From contig JADGJC010000218.1 of NCBI GenBank assembly GCA_027596075.1, positions 1-64,000 on the forward strand: 64,000 nt of DNA. Reading direction: 5' to 3'. The notes under the pieces were generated by a model. The model worked only from the letters and a program-made list of their open reading frames with translations. It was not told where the DNA came from and ran no database searches. Shown here piece after piece: positions 1-11,562 of the stretch. The first letter of the stretch is position 1. Each line of letters opens with the position of its first letter. Position numbers and translations under genes: made by a program. Source of the stretch: Rhizophlyctis rosea. Lineage: Eukaryota; Chytridiomycota; Chytridiomycetes; Rhizophlyctidales; Rhizophlyctidaceae.

Positions 1-1632
1 AGCAGCCTAGAGTGGCGATAAGGTGATCCTTCTCCTCTTGGGTTAGGCGGGTGCGAGTAACGGCAGCGGAGTGGGATGACTTCTTGCCGGGGGAAATCCT
101 GCTGGAGGATCCCTTGATAATACCGCCGCCGCGAACGCCGGGGGTGGTCTTGGTTTTGGTTTCCGTGACCTTGCTCTTAATTGTGGTGCGGCTGGTAGTG
201 GTGGTCGTGGTCCCGCGAGGCTTTTTGTCGAGATTCATGGCGGCGGAGGTGTTGATGATGGCATCGGATAGTTGGTCGAAGGTGATGCCGGGCGAGGTGA
301 CAAGCATGCCGGTTAAGGCTTGCATAATGATGCCGTTGGTACCCATCTTCAGTTTCAGAATGCCCTCAGCGTCGGACTTGTTGAGACCCATCTTCAGTTC
401 CGTGACTTCACGAATCCACTCGGAAGTGGACTTGACTCCACCCTGAGACATGCGAGCCCAACGCTGGTCCTCCTCGAAAAAGGTGTTGCTAGGCAGGAGT
501 GAGATTTGAAACGGGCCTTCCACTCATCCCAGGTGACTGGGGCGTAGGCGATACCGGCGGCAGCTGCGGCCGCTTGAGCTTGTTGGCGTTCCCAACGATA
601 GTTATTCCGCCGGATTGATGCGCCGTTATTCATCCGACCTTCGGCCATGAGGATCTTCTCCTCGTCCCCTAGGCCGCGTTGACGCCATTCATGATTGGCG
701 CGGACCTTGTTGGCATCTCGCATGGCGGAGGTGATAGGAATGGAGTAGTGGAGTCGATGGGTTACGGTGAAGCCGTGTCCGCCGTCGAATCAGATGTGCT
801 GCAATATGTCGGGGATGAAGAGGAGTTCGCCGGGAGTTGTCATGTTGCCGTCAGCAATTGGGGCACCCATGCCTAAAGGGAAGTAAGCGCCGTAACGCAG
901 GTAAGTGGGGTTACGTTGACCAGCGGCGTTACGAGGAACATTGATGTCAGGGCCTACTGCCCATGGGTTGTTGCCGGCGTGCTCCCCACCTAACCAGGCA
1001 GGGGCGTTTTTGGCGAGGGCGTCGGCCATACGGTTAGCTTCGAGCTCATCTCACATTTTGCATTGTAAGTCGTATGTTGCTTGTTTGTCCTCGAGGGCTT
1101 TCTCGCCAACTTCCAGGGGAGGGTTGCCACAATCGGCAAGGAAGTGAAGTTCAAGGCCATTGAAAAAGCCTTCAATGTGCTCCGGTTTGGTGGAGCCGGT
1201 ATAGATTTCTGGAAGTGGGACTTTTTGGGCGGAGGAGCCGGAAATTTCGACGATAGGGGTTTGATAATAGCTTTCGCTGGAGTCGGGAACGTGGAAATAG
1301 GTCGGTTCTGGGTTATCGGCGAGGTCAGTAGATTCGACGGAAGCGGCAGGCGAGACGCTGCGGTCGCGAGACGAGTGGAATGAGCTAAGACTAACGGAGC
1401 GGGACGGCGAACGGGACGGCGAACGGGATGGCGAACGGGACGGCAAGCGGTGAGTACGACCACGAGTGGGAGTACGATCGGCGAAAGATGAACTATTCCG
1501 AGTTCGGGGTGGTGACCTAGCTAAGCTACGGCCAGCGAACGGGTTGCGGTCGGCCAGTGTGACAGTAAACGGTAGTGAACCTCCAAAAAAGTTGAACAGC
1601 CTATGTTGCGTGAGCGAAGGCCGAACACTAAG
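1..1632 (-). pseudogene. Decayed Gag-like ORF of a Ty3/gypsy-type LTR retroelement, continuing off the left edge
   Basis: Reading leftward, one frame runs from about 1632 through an Arg/Ser-rich leader (repeated SPSR near 1400-1445), a block containing KVPLPEIYTGS and FFNGLELHF, then MADALAKNAPAW, and a Trp-rich block ending WDEWKARF near 510. It is broken by two in-frame TGA codons at 1051-1053 and 790-792. A single-base frame change near 490-510 then leads into FFEEDQRWARM, SEWIREVTELKMGL and LTQEEKDHLIATLGC, where the window ends. Acidic-basic blocks of this sort are usual in Gag proteins of fungal gypsy elements; protease, RT and integrase would lie to the left, unseen. No ATG is present at the expected start. 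Both TGAs could each come from CGA by one C-to-T change at a CpG. The gypsy assignment rests on overall character, not on a diagnostic motif. Confidence 0.6.
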
Positions 1633-1710
1633 TCAGAAACGATTCGAAACTCAGTGAGAACTAACAAAAGAGCCAAAGGCTAGAGGTGGAGATCTGTATA
1701 TTGATTTGGT

Positions 1711-1736
1711 TAACGAGACAAGGGGGAGTCTCGTTA
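1711..1736. repeat. 9-bp perfect inverted repeat upstream of the gag remnant
   Basis: TAACGAGAC, an 8-base A/G-rich loop, then GTCTCGTTA. It lies just upstream (minus-strand sense) of the gag frame, where the 5' LTR or leader should be, so it may be part of the retroelement leader. I could not define LTR ends or a primer-binding site, so the LTR is not annotated. Confidence 0.5.
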
Positions 1737-1914
1737 GCGATCGGGTTATAGTACAAAGTCCAAACGTCTCTATCCTAAGTCCAATGCTGCGCATTAGACG
1801 CGGTAAATTAATTTCAATCATGCGGCGATATTTGACCAGGGTCAGGGAATGTATTGCTAGCCGGTGGCGCAGCTCCGGCTAAACTATCTTCATCTAGGCA
1901 CGTGAAACGCGTCG

Positions 1915-2355
1915 TTGCACGGTGAGGAAGGTCTGAGGCGTTGGTGCAAGGCACACAGACTCGACGATGCTGTTGCCGTGATCAGCAAACGATGCGAAAC
2001 GGACGGATGTGACACAAGGCCATTGTTTGGATACGAAGAGGAAGGTCTGAGGCGTTGGTGCAAGGCACACAAACCCGACGATGCTGTTGATGTGGTCAGC
2101 AAACGATGCGAAACGGACGGATGTGACACACATCCATCGTTTGGACACCAAGAGGAAGGTCGGAGGCGTTGGTGCAAGGCACACAAACCCGACGATGCTG
2201 TTGACGTGGTCAGCAAACGATGCGAAACGGACGGATGTAACACACAACCATTGTTTGGATACGAAGAGGAAGGTATGACACGTCGGTGTGTGGTCCATGC
2301 ACTACATGACTTGATCCATCTTAGAATGAACAGATGCGTTCTTTGCACGAAATGA
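1915..2355 (+). pseudogene. Cysteine-rich tandem-repeat ORF matching the EsV-1-7 motif (fragment)
   Basis: The frame encodes three consecutive units, each with the spacing C-x4-C-x16-C-x2-H (CETDGC, then FGY or FGH, then WCKAH or RCVVH), joined by linkers of the form KPDDAVDVVSKR. This spacing is the one described for EsV-1-7 repeats, known from the brown-algal IMMEDIATE UPRIGHT family, oomycetes and a phaeovirus gene; they are thought to bind metal, function unknown. A preceding half unit (EEGLRRWCKAH) and a trailing linker ending NRC indicate that the array once extended both ways. There is no ATG: the frame opens after a TGA at 1903 and closes with TGA at 2353-2355. The same frame resumes downstream with a hydrophobic stretch (about 2429-2490). 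I take it as a gene fragment or a gene with unseen exons. The motif match is firm by spacing; the gene model is not. Confidence 0.55.
1924..2265 (+). repeat. Three tandem 114-bp repeats
   Basis: Units begin at 1924, 2038 and 2152 (each with GAGGAAGGT) and a fourth start is seen at 2266. The period is exactly 38 codons, so the array keeps frame. Copies differ by scattered single bases, several of them synonymous or conservative. Confidence 0.9.
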
Positions 2356-3423
2356 CGCGGTTCTCTCACAAGTTCAACCATCGACGGTCTTTGTTGCGCA
2401 ACATGCCTTACTGGAAAAATTGCGGGAGCAAGTGCCATTGCCTTAGTGTGGTTAGCTATCATTGCACTTGACCTTGGTGTCATTCTCCGCACGGCGACGC
2501 ATCAAACGGGGAGCAACGCATCAGAATTGGGAAAAAATTTTACAAAGTAGACAGACACAGCGAGGATTGGTCTATCGTCTGTGAGTTCCATGGATGTTAC
2601 TGGCATGGGTGTCCGCAATGTTATACGGACAGAAACGCGATTCATCCAGTCACGAAGGTACCTTACGGCATCCTGTGGCAACGGACTCTCGCCAAGCGGA
2701 CTGCTATAGTCTCTGCGGGATATCAATATCACGAAAAACTCGAATGCGAATGGAGGACAGAACGGGGTACTATACTGACTAGAAAGATTGAGTGACTACT
2801 TCTTGGTCTTTAAGGCTATCCCTTGGACCAAAGTCTGTGCGTGGGTGTGTGGGTGGAACCGCTGCATCGTGATATCCCAAACTCCTTTTCTTTCATGTCC
2901 ATTCTGAAAAAGACTACTTCGAGGACATTGATTGGAAATGCAACTGGGAACAATCAAATAGCCGCGCCATTCCGTTATTGTCACGCAATGGCAGGTGAGG
3001 TTGTTCGTCACCCTCTCCACCCCAAAAAAGAGCGGTGGCTTGCTTGTGATACATGGCGTGTGGCGTATTTCAGTCACGTGTTTTTTCGACGACACAGCGC
3101 TGAAGTTCAGTGACTGGCTGTTTGTGTGACGTCAACACCCCCCGGTGCTTTAGAAGGGCGAGTAAGGTTTTTGTTGCCCTTCAACTTGCATACAACCATT
3201 TCTAGCGTCGATCTCGAGGTCGACCGAACTGTCAAAGTGCAGAACATCGAACACATCTTATATCGCATACCGGATGAGATTTCTGAAGGCTTCGGGTTGC
3301 ATTTCTTTGTGCAGGTGTTTGCGGGCGGCGTATTCCTAAATGATTTTTGAGTTGTCGACTACTTGAAGGGGTTTCAAAACGGCTTACCGGAACATTGACC
3401 CGTTTAACTCTTTCCACCACCCC
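2356..3423. other. Stretch without a supported gene
   Basis: Holds the in-frame hydrophobic stretch downstream of the EsV-1-7-like ORF (about 2429-2490). On the minus strand between about 3160 and 3350 there is a protein-like but stop-interrupted frame containing HLHKEMQPEAFRNLIRYA and DVLHFDSSVDLEIDARNG, which I do not recognise. No complete gene is visible. Confidence 0.4.
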
Positions 3424-4302
3424 TTGCCCGCCACTGATGCGCAAGGCGTCGATCGTACGCTGAATTATGCAACCGCGGAACTCAACCTTTTGCGAATCGT
3501 CTCCGGTCGACCACACATGCCTACTTTCATCGGTTCTGCCGAAGCAGACGGCCTGCTATACATGTTTTATCAGCCGTGGTGTCGCTTCACCCTCAACTCG
3601 TGGCTCATCAATCCGTCGTGCCTCAAGCGGCGGTCATCAACAAACGAAATTCGGACACACGGCGTGCAGTTCATGCTGTGCTTAGCATCGGCTCTCCACG
3701 GCTTACATTCCACAAAACCGCTCGTCCTTCATCGTGACTTGAAACCTGAAAACATCCTCATCAACGACGACAACACAGTGGTCTTTGTCGACTTCGGGGT
3801 CGGCAAACTCTGCACATCCACCACTGTTACAAAGAGCTACGTAGGAACAGAAACGTATATGGCGCCAGAAGTCTTCAGCGACCAATCGCACAGCCGCACA
3901 GCTGAAGTTTTCTCGCTCGGCGCTATCTTCGTCGAAATACTGACAGTGATGTCGGGAACCAAAGTGCATGGACTGCACGTTTTTCGTTAGAACAAGCCCT
4001 TTGCACAAAGACGGGACAAAACGGGCGCGTGGTTAGCAGCATTAGTAAAGCAGGACGAAACTCTCGAGCCGTACGCCCAAGTAGTGAGGGAAATGATGGT
4101 GGAGCGACCATTAGATAGGCCGACATTCTGGGAGGTACACGAGAAGATACGGCAAGCTGGTTTGAAGGAAGGCATTTTTTTCAAGTGTTGTGGGGAAGAG
4201 CAAACAGATGAGGAGACAGACCTGAGTGATGGGAGTGGGGGCACGTTGGAAAGTGTGAGCTCCGACGACGCCGAAGATATCATTCGGAGACTTCGGATTT
4301 AG
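3424..4302 (+). pseudogene. Truncated, interrupted protein kinase
   Basis: One frame carries a kinase C-lobe: HRDLKPENIL (catalytic loop), VDFGVGK (DFG), GTETYMAPEVF (activation segment and APE), then an in-frame TAG at 3988-3990. The same frame continues after it with ALVKQDETLEPYAQVVREMM and VERPLDRPTFWEV, the C-terminal end of the lobe with its conserved Arg-Pro, to a natural stop at 4302. A CAG-to-TAG change would explain the stop. The N-lobe is missing: upstream of the helix-C-like ELNLLRIVSGRPHMPTF there is no glycine loop or VAIK lysine in frame, and no ATG. A Ser/Asp/Glu-rich tail follows the domain. Most likely a dead kinase copy; an intact gene would need an undetected 5' exon and readthrough. 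Confidence 0.65.
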
Positions 4303-5113
4303 AATTTTTGCATAGTCTGGTGTGAATACGGGGAAGAAGATAGCGCTCATTGTTGACGGGATAGCAGAGCTCTACAGCTTGTCTCAAAACCTGTAATACT
4401 TCATCGTGTAACATTGAATGCGTACACTTCACAAGGAGGTGTCATTAGTCTATGATTACACCCCGCGTTTCATGTCGGTGTGTCAAAGACGACCAACTAT
4501 CAAGGCAAAGCGTTGCTGACATCCACCAGCACTTTTCTACCACAAATTTTCCAAAGAAAGATTTTCTTCGCAATAGAGCAAACCACATAACTTTGGATAT
4601 GGCCAGAACGTACAGCTTTTGCACTCTCAAGAAGGGCTCGAGAACAGTTCGTCGATCCAACCCCACCGCCATAGGGAACTCCAAGCATTGCACGCGTAGC
4701 ACCAGCACGAACCGTTGCAGACATGTTTCTAAAAAGAGCAAACCCAGAGTGCTGCGGAAGGGATCCATTTATGACGCCACTGTAACAGGACCCAACGTAA
4801 GCGGAAAACCGACGCAACGTACAAAGGGTATAAAAAGGGACGATACCATTGGAAGGACGAAAGTAACGACACAACCTATTACATGAAGAGGACCGGTGAA
4901 AGAACGTTTGCAGATGCGTTTGGGAAGTATTCAATCACTATCCGCAGTAGATTCGTATGATGACATAGAGAACTCAGATGCAGCACGACTATGTGAGATG
5001 TGAGGATTTTCAAACTTGCGAGGCAAAGCTCATCGTACCGGTCTAAAATTCATCATTCGTCTGGCGCCTACTTCTGCTCATGAACTCAGAATGAGCCTTC
5101 CAAGTCAGCGGTC
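4303..5113. other. Stretch without a supported gene
   Basis: Open frames of about 110-145 codons lie on both strands between 4445 and 4934, overlapping each other, and none has a motif I recognise. At least one must be a shadow. The 3' part may hold an upstream exon of the next gene. Confidence 0.3.
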
Positions 5114-6186
5114 ATGCAGGCCTTGAGATCAATTCTGGACGGCGGCTGTCCCAATATTACCAACTTGCGTCTGATGTGGGAATTGTACCGTGACGAAGTC
5201 GTCATCAAGTTACCCAGATTGCGCCCCTTCAGGCTTTCCCGTAAGTGTTGCCCGCACTCTCCTCGCTGATTGTTTGATCTTCAGCCGGCCCAAGATACTG
5301 ACGAAGCTTTCCAGGATATTCATTTCCAGAGCATCATCAAGAAAAAACCTCCGCTCAGTGGGTGTCAGAAATTCTCTCCGGCAATCCCACTATTGCCGAA
5401 CTCTTCTTACCATTCGACACCCTGCGCTACCACCCTTACGATTCCGATACGATTTACCGCCCACAATCCCTTTCCACCTTGGAAGTTTACTTTGATCTGG
5501 ATGAGGGGTGCTTTGAGCGATGGAAAAAGGAATGGACCGTTTGGAAGGCCTTTATGAAGGTTTCAAATATAACGCATTTTAGGTTTCCCTGTCACCGCGG
5601 TCTTACCTACCCCAACAGTCAAGAAGTCACGGACGCCCTACCCCTCCTCCCAAATTTGCGATCTGTCACCATCACCTGCGGCGGACAGAACATGCTGCCG
5701 TCCCTGCAAGCCATGGCATCCGCCGTCAGAGAAGTAATCTTGCCTGGTTGGAACATGAAGGGTGATATGCACAAGGCAGTTGTGTGGGACCTCTCGCGGT
5801 GTCGGGCGGAGAAGTTGGTTGTCGGGATTTGGGATCATAATGAAGGTGGATATGCGACTTTGGGGACCTTAGCAAAACTTGTCCGTGCGCTTCCTAGCTT
5901 GACACGTCTGGAAGTGAAGGGTTGGCCCATCACAAGGGAGCGTTGGGCGTTGGCGAGGAGCTACGGCACCTCGAACAATCAACGGCAACCATCCACGCAC
6001 TGCACAACAACGTCGTGTTCCTTATGGCAACTAGATGGACGTGGCATCTTCGCCCTCCGGGATACGCCGCTGTCAGGGTTCGATATTGGATTGGAGAAAG
6101 AGATGCGTTTGACGGAATCATTTGAGAGGTATCGGTGGGATAGAGTGCAGCCCAGGTTGGTGAAGACGAGGAGGTTGCGACGGTAG
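5114..6186 (+). CDS. Hypothetical protein, leucine-rich-repeat / F-box-LRR-like
   Basis: ATG at 5114 opens a short exon (ILDGGCPNITNLRLMW), followed by an intron 5241-5314 (GTAAGT...CCAG, 74 bp) that joins in frame to exon 2, about 332 residues in all. The exons carry irregular LRR-like segments such as LPLLPNLRSVTIT and LVRALPSLTRLEVKGWP, as in fungal F-box/LRR substrate adaptors, but no F-box is visible; one may lie in a missed upstream exon. Near 5940-5960 an alternative frame (LGVGEELRHLEQSTATIHA, ending at 6125) looks more protein-like than the annotated one, so a single-base frameshift may distort the C terminus. I assign only the fold type, not a function. Confidence 0.45.
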
Positions 6187-9100
6187 TGTCGGAGGTGGCA
6201 GTCGATTAGCGGGGATGAGGGGTGGGAGCGGTGGGTTAGGAAGTTTCAGGGAGTTGCGATGAGGAAGGAGGAGCGGATGTTGCATACGTATTTCCAATTT
6301 GGGAATAGATTGGTAGAAGCATGTAGATGGAGTAAATGAAGCACTGATATCAGGCTCGGTCCTGACGTTTGGTGTTCGCGACTTTCACGTTTTTCGAAAT
6401 CTGTTTTGCATCAGATTCATGGATTTTTGGAGGGGGAGTCTCTTGACACATTCGGTGGATATGTTCCCTTTCATACCTTGGCCTGAAACCAGAAAAGGCG
6501 TGTACTTATGAAAGAAAAAGACTTGAAGTGAAAGGCTACGCAAAGGACTCTACAACGTCAAGACTATCAAGTCCAAGCAAAATAAGATTCCGCTTTCCAT
6601 GATCCCGTCCCCAGCATGTTCAAAACAGCCGCAGTGGGCGGGGTCAAGGTTGCGTAACATACGGCGTCTGTCGTTGCTTCTGATATGAACCGCTTTTGTT
6701 TGTGAGATAGGGCACGATGACAAAGAAAAATCGGAGAGAATGTGGGATTCGTTTTGACCATTCGCTATGTCCGAGGAGGTGGATGCACAGCCACTTGGCC
6801 CGGCTCTTCGATGGTGACTCAATCCCCCAGTCATTTGTGCTACAGCCTCACGCATTGTGCATGGAATTTGTCTGCGTGCCAAGGGGGGTATTACGGGCAA
6901 GGTAGGTGGTCATACTGGTCATTGCGCTCCAAAATATGCCGCACATGCATTCTGGACCATGTCGTGCAGCGTGGCTTTGTTGCCCATGCACAGCGAAGGA
7001 AGTGTGCATTTGGTTTGTCGATGAGCGTTCCTTGACACGGTCATCCGGGCATGATTTCCTTTGATCGGATGTCCTATTCCTGTGACACGAATTGCTTTTT
7101 GCTCCCTACAGTTGAATGATTGGGACACGAACTGGTGAGAGCATTGTCATCATTGACAACGCTCCTGCAATTTCTTCATCCTCGTAGATGACTCGAGTGC
7201 AAAAGGATGAGCAAGGGCAAGCAAAACCTTGAGTGCTGCACCTGCTGGCCCGGGCGTGGAAGCAAAGGCGCAGTTTCCACTGACTATGTTGCAAACTTTG
7301 GCGTTGCTGTCGACTGTAAATTTTAGAGCATGCTTGTCAAGGGGACAGCTAAGGAGATCCGGAAATTGACACTAATTGTCAGTGGTGTCAGCATACATCA
7401 TAACTACTATGCCAGTGCAAAAGATCTCACCCCGGACACTCCAAGATCAGGCCGTTGCGCACAACTTCGCGATAGCGGTTTTTTTTTGCCAGTGGGATCC
7501 AGGATCGAATTTTCGAAAACTTCTATACATCTCATGATTCGAAAAAGCAATTGACTCACCTCGATGGTTTGCAAAAGGTCAGTAGGCGGGCTCCCTCTCT
7601 TATTCATGCATTTTGGCTCGTCTTTCTTTTTCGGAAGCCTACCTTGCAGTGTCCCACAGCAGAAACCCAGCTGAATCATTCAGTTTGAGAAGTGTATTAA
7701 GAATCGGATTGTTTCGGCCGTTGAAAATGCATTCTAGGTCCGTCGAGTATCTGCAAACGGCGCGACCGACGGGGAGTTGCAACTCATCGATTCGATCCCG
7801 TCTATTGATTACAACTTTGAAATCTTGTCGCATCCGATTTTGCCGACGATCTGGCAATGGGTTGTGTTCTAGTTGTACGTGTTATCTACCTTTTTATCAG
7901 CACTTCTCAAAAATCTTTCAAAAATAGCTAAAAATCAAGTCAGCTGTGCAACTACCGACACCCCCGAAAACGTGGTAGCTGTCGCAAACCCAACTGCATG
8001 TCTCTTCACGGGACGTAATGCGTTGTATCCGCCTCACCTCGATGGTCTCTCCTTTCTAGAGAGCCTGGTCTTGTGGCTGCAAACTTCATAAACGAATTAC
8101 CCCATGTGCCCTGGCAATCCAACTGCCACAGAAAATTTCTACGCTCCTCTTTATGTATCCCAGAGCCTTGTCACCTTGGAATTTCTTTGCCCTACACGTG
8201 TGCGTCCAAAGCCAAAGGGCGTCTGACCAATGACCCTATGATGTCCGATGAGCATAAGATCTCACTCCGAAGCTCTCAGATATACCGCCTGCGTTTCAAA
8301 AGCAATTCTCGAAAGCTACAACTGTATCTTATTCGAAGGTCCCCAACCGAACCGACAGCGTGCCTACTCAAGATATCGGGCAAGAGATGAACTTTGGTCT
8401 CATTCTCCTGAGCGATTTACTAGGCTCTGTCACCGCTTTGTTTTTTGCATGGCCAAGCGTTTTGACTGATAACCGGAGAAGCGAATATAACAGAGACGTG
8501 GATACACCCCCATTTTGAGTGTATGACATTGGCTTGCTGAGCAAATTGCTGAACTAGGTAATATGCGCAGGGAGGACTCACATCTGTCGGGGAGGACTCC
8601 GATTGAATGATGTGGTTGCCAGCCGGGCTTTGGATGAAACGGCGACGAGATAGTCGGCTTCCTCTTGCAGCCTCCCAGGCACACTGCAATGTTCTTTTTT
8701 TTGTGACGATGAAAGATGTTGGTTATACAGCCTAAGCGAGCTGCTGGAGGACAGGCTCTTGTTGAATCGGTTGCAGGGACCTATGGATGTCAGCTGGGCA
8801 ACATGCAACAAAATGTTCAGTATGCAGGTTGGACGGCACATACGAGAAAAATGAATGTCTTCCCTCCCGCCATCGGACTTTGAGGCAATGTCTGCTCTTT
8901 TTTTGACCTTCAAGCGTTGGATAGCACGGGCCCTTCGACGTTCTCTCTGAGTGCTGTACTACGTTCAATACCCGATGGTCCGCCGAACGTTTGCAATGAA
9001 CAAACACTCCAATATCTAATCCCATCGCTACGTCTCTGCCCAACAAACATAAAATTGACAAACATGAGATTGGAAGATGTAAGGTCGCTGATGCAGTTTG

Positions 9101-11562
9101 TGAGTCGCACTTCGTATGCGGGGTGCCTGATGATGTAATATTCTCCCAACCTCGGTCGTCCTTTTCCTCCCCTCAAATCAAATCACCAGTCCGCAATGGT
9201 ACTCCTTGTCTTCTGCCGCGTAGATTCACCTCAGATGGCAAAAAGCATGGACAGTCAACCTACAAACGCGAACTCGATGCGACAGCGCTGTTCAGTTAAA
9301 TGTGTCTCATCTGTCATGTTATTGCGACAATTTTGAGAGATCGGATGAAGGAGTATGTACCTTATTCATCAGATTCGTATTGAGCTGTCACGGTGGGTGC
9401 TGATTTGGGACGGCGATGTACGAAGTGGCAAACTGAGCGAATTGCCGTAGCCAATGATTCCTAATCGAGAACGTTCTTTTTGTCGCCGCTTATTGTAAAT
9501 CTGGCAGATGCGCACAATGGCCGACTGATCCAACAAAAAGAAGATTCAAAGATTCCGCGAGAAGCCTCGCTTCTGCTTTCAAAATGGGCAGGCTGCAAGA
9601 AAGTGCACAATACTTGACTCTCCACGCTATAAGGTATGAGAGGCTCCTTAGAACGATTGTTGCAGGGAATTGATGATTTAGGTCGATCTGATCGCTAGCG
9701 GCAAGCCTGCAAGTAGATTCTTGCAGACAGCCAATCCCCCTATAGATATAACATATGCTCGACGCTGAAGCGTGAAAGTCTTCATTACTAACCTAGCAGA
9801 GGTAGTAGCAATTTAGGAGCGCCCACTGCCTCCACCGCAATGCATAAAAGCTTCCTCTTGGCGGTGCTCTTTTTTTGCTATTGAACGTCGTCTGCGTCCT
9901 GTAGAAAGCAAGCTTGGCAGAATGCATATTTAGAGACAATCTACCGTCAGTTCGTCACATGAGGCGCAATACAGCAACCGTTGTTGGAAAAAAAAGAAGG
10001 CGACATGGAGTTTTAGCAGACCGGTCCGCAATTGGGTTCCACCCTTCGCTGGGCTCTTGTCAAACTCTGTACTAGACGAAAGGGGCCTCCTCAGTATTCA
10101 TGTTCTTGATTCCTATATCTCTTGGTAGATGTACGCTGCTTGAAACAAGGGAGATGCTTGGGTAATATAGAGTGTAGGCCGTTGCTGAGTTTTAGATCTC
10201 CGCAATGTCAAATGCTCTTGGGAGAACCCATTTGAGCAGATCGCCGTTCAGGAGGTGGGTCTGGCAAATCGCACCGGATACATAGCGGTAGTCTACAGGG
10301 AGTGCTTCCGGCATGCATGTCCGCTGGACCGGTGACACTTCTAGATTGCTGCTTGCAATGGCTCACAGCATATAATAATAGTAATAATGCCACGAGCGTG
10401 GATGCACCAAGCTCATCCAGGGTATGTGTGGTACCAAAAAAAGCGTGGACGCTGAGAATATCGACGAATGTCCGGAAAAGTGGGGCAATCCATGCACCGG
10501 AAAGTTGATCACTCCAACCATCCGCTTATTATATTTCGGTTGAGTTTTTAGGTGCCTGATGATCTCAGGTGATGTGAACAGCGGGTGGTAACCTGTTGGA
10601 CGAAGATAGTGGTTGGCACGGCGCTTTCATGGTGCAAACGCCATCTGGACCAAACAAAGCGCTCAATCACTCTGCATCGCCAGCATGCTGGCATGGCTAC
10701 TCGACAGGCCCGGGAACTTGATATGACTGTCGTTCCCCATATGGGTTTGATGTCCAACTTGAAGAAGCCTTGACAGGAATACGGAAATCACGCCATACCT
10801 GCAGCGGCAAGATCGTTTCGCATTGGCTTGAAACATCTCGATTGTCTTGCCTGCCTTTTTTGCGTGTTGAGGGATGACGTTATCTCCGTGGATGGCAGGT
10901 TAAATCAGGTTTGCGTCAAATCGCCGGGGATGAACACGGTCGGTTCAAGGAGTGGAACTGGTAGCTACTGGTCATTGTGACCACTACCGCACTTCCACAA
11001 ACTGGTTATCATCCTTCAAGATGATCATGAGTCTTCATTGTCAAGTAGATAACAAGTGTTGAAGGCATTGGAGGAATGACGGTGTAAGAGACAAGCCACG
11101 CCCGTCTCTTTAATAATGGGTGCGAGGTCACAGAGAGGACCAACTTGGTCATAATAGGGTTTAAGTGGTTCACTTGAAACAAAGTAAACAACGCATGATG
11201 GAGCAATTGCTATAGCCATGTACAGGTCACAATATGAATGTTAGGAGGGGTTCGTCAACACCTTCTCCATTACACAGTACTCACAGTCCACGGATTTCAC
11301 AGTTAGTAGAATAGTAGGTCTTGTTTCGGCTTGTGATTGTTTACGGAAGCGTGGCTAAGCAGACAACAACCTAAATAAACATAACATGTGATTTGGTGGC
11401 AGTAACTCCATTCTTGGCAACTTCTTGCAAAACCGCTCTTCCTCCCTTCTCCTCTTTCAACTCTTTCACCCCCGTTTTCACACGGAAGGACAAGCCGTCG
11501 CGTCATTCGATTTCTTTCACCCAGACTGATCAGCAGCTGTGGGAAGACCAGGGAGCCATAAT
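6187..11562. other. 5.4-kb gene-poor block
   Basis: Both strands contain only short open frames (about 60-116 codons) without recognisable motifs and with no chain of plausible exons. The sequence has scattered poly-T/poly-A tracts and no obvious tandem repeats or tRNA. Unrecognised fast-evolving genes or decayed transposons are possible. Confidence 0.4.

Noticed and set aside
1890..2492. 200-codon minus-strand frame over the 114-bp repeats
   Set aside because: It is the antisense of the cysteine-repeat array; its periodicity is inherited from the DNA repeat and its residues have no consistent motif.
4452..4934. Overlapping frames of about 144 codons on both strands
   Set aside because: Neither has a recognisable motif, conserved splice pattern or convincing start; kept only as an intergenic note.
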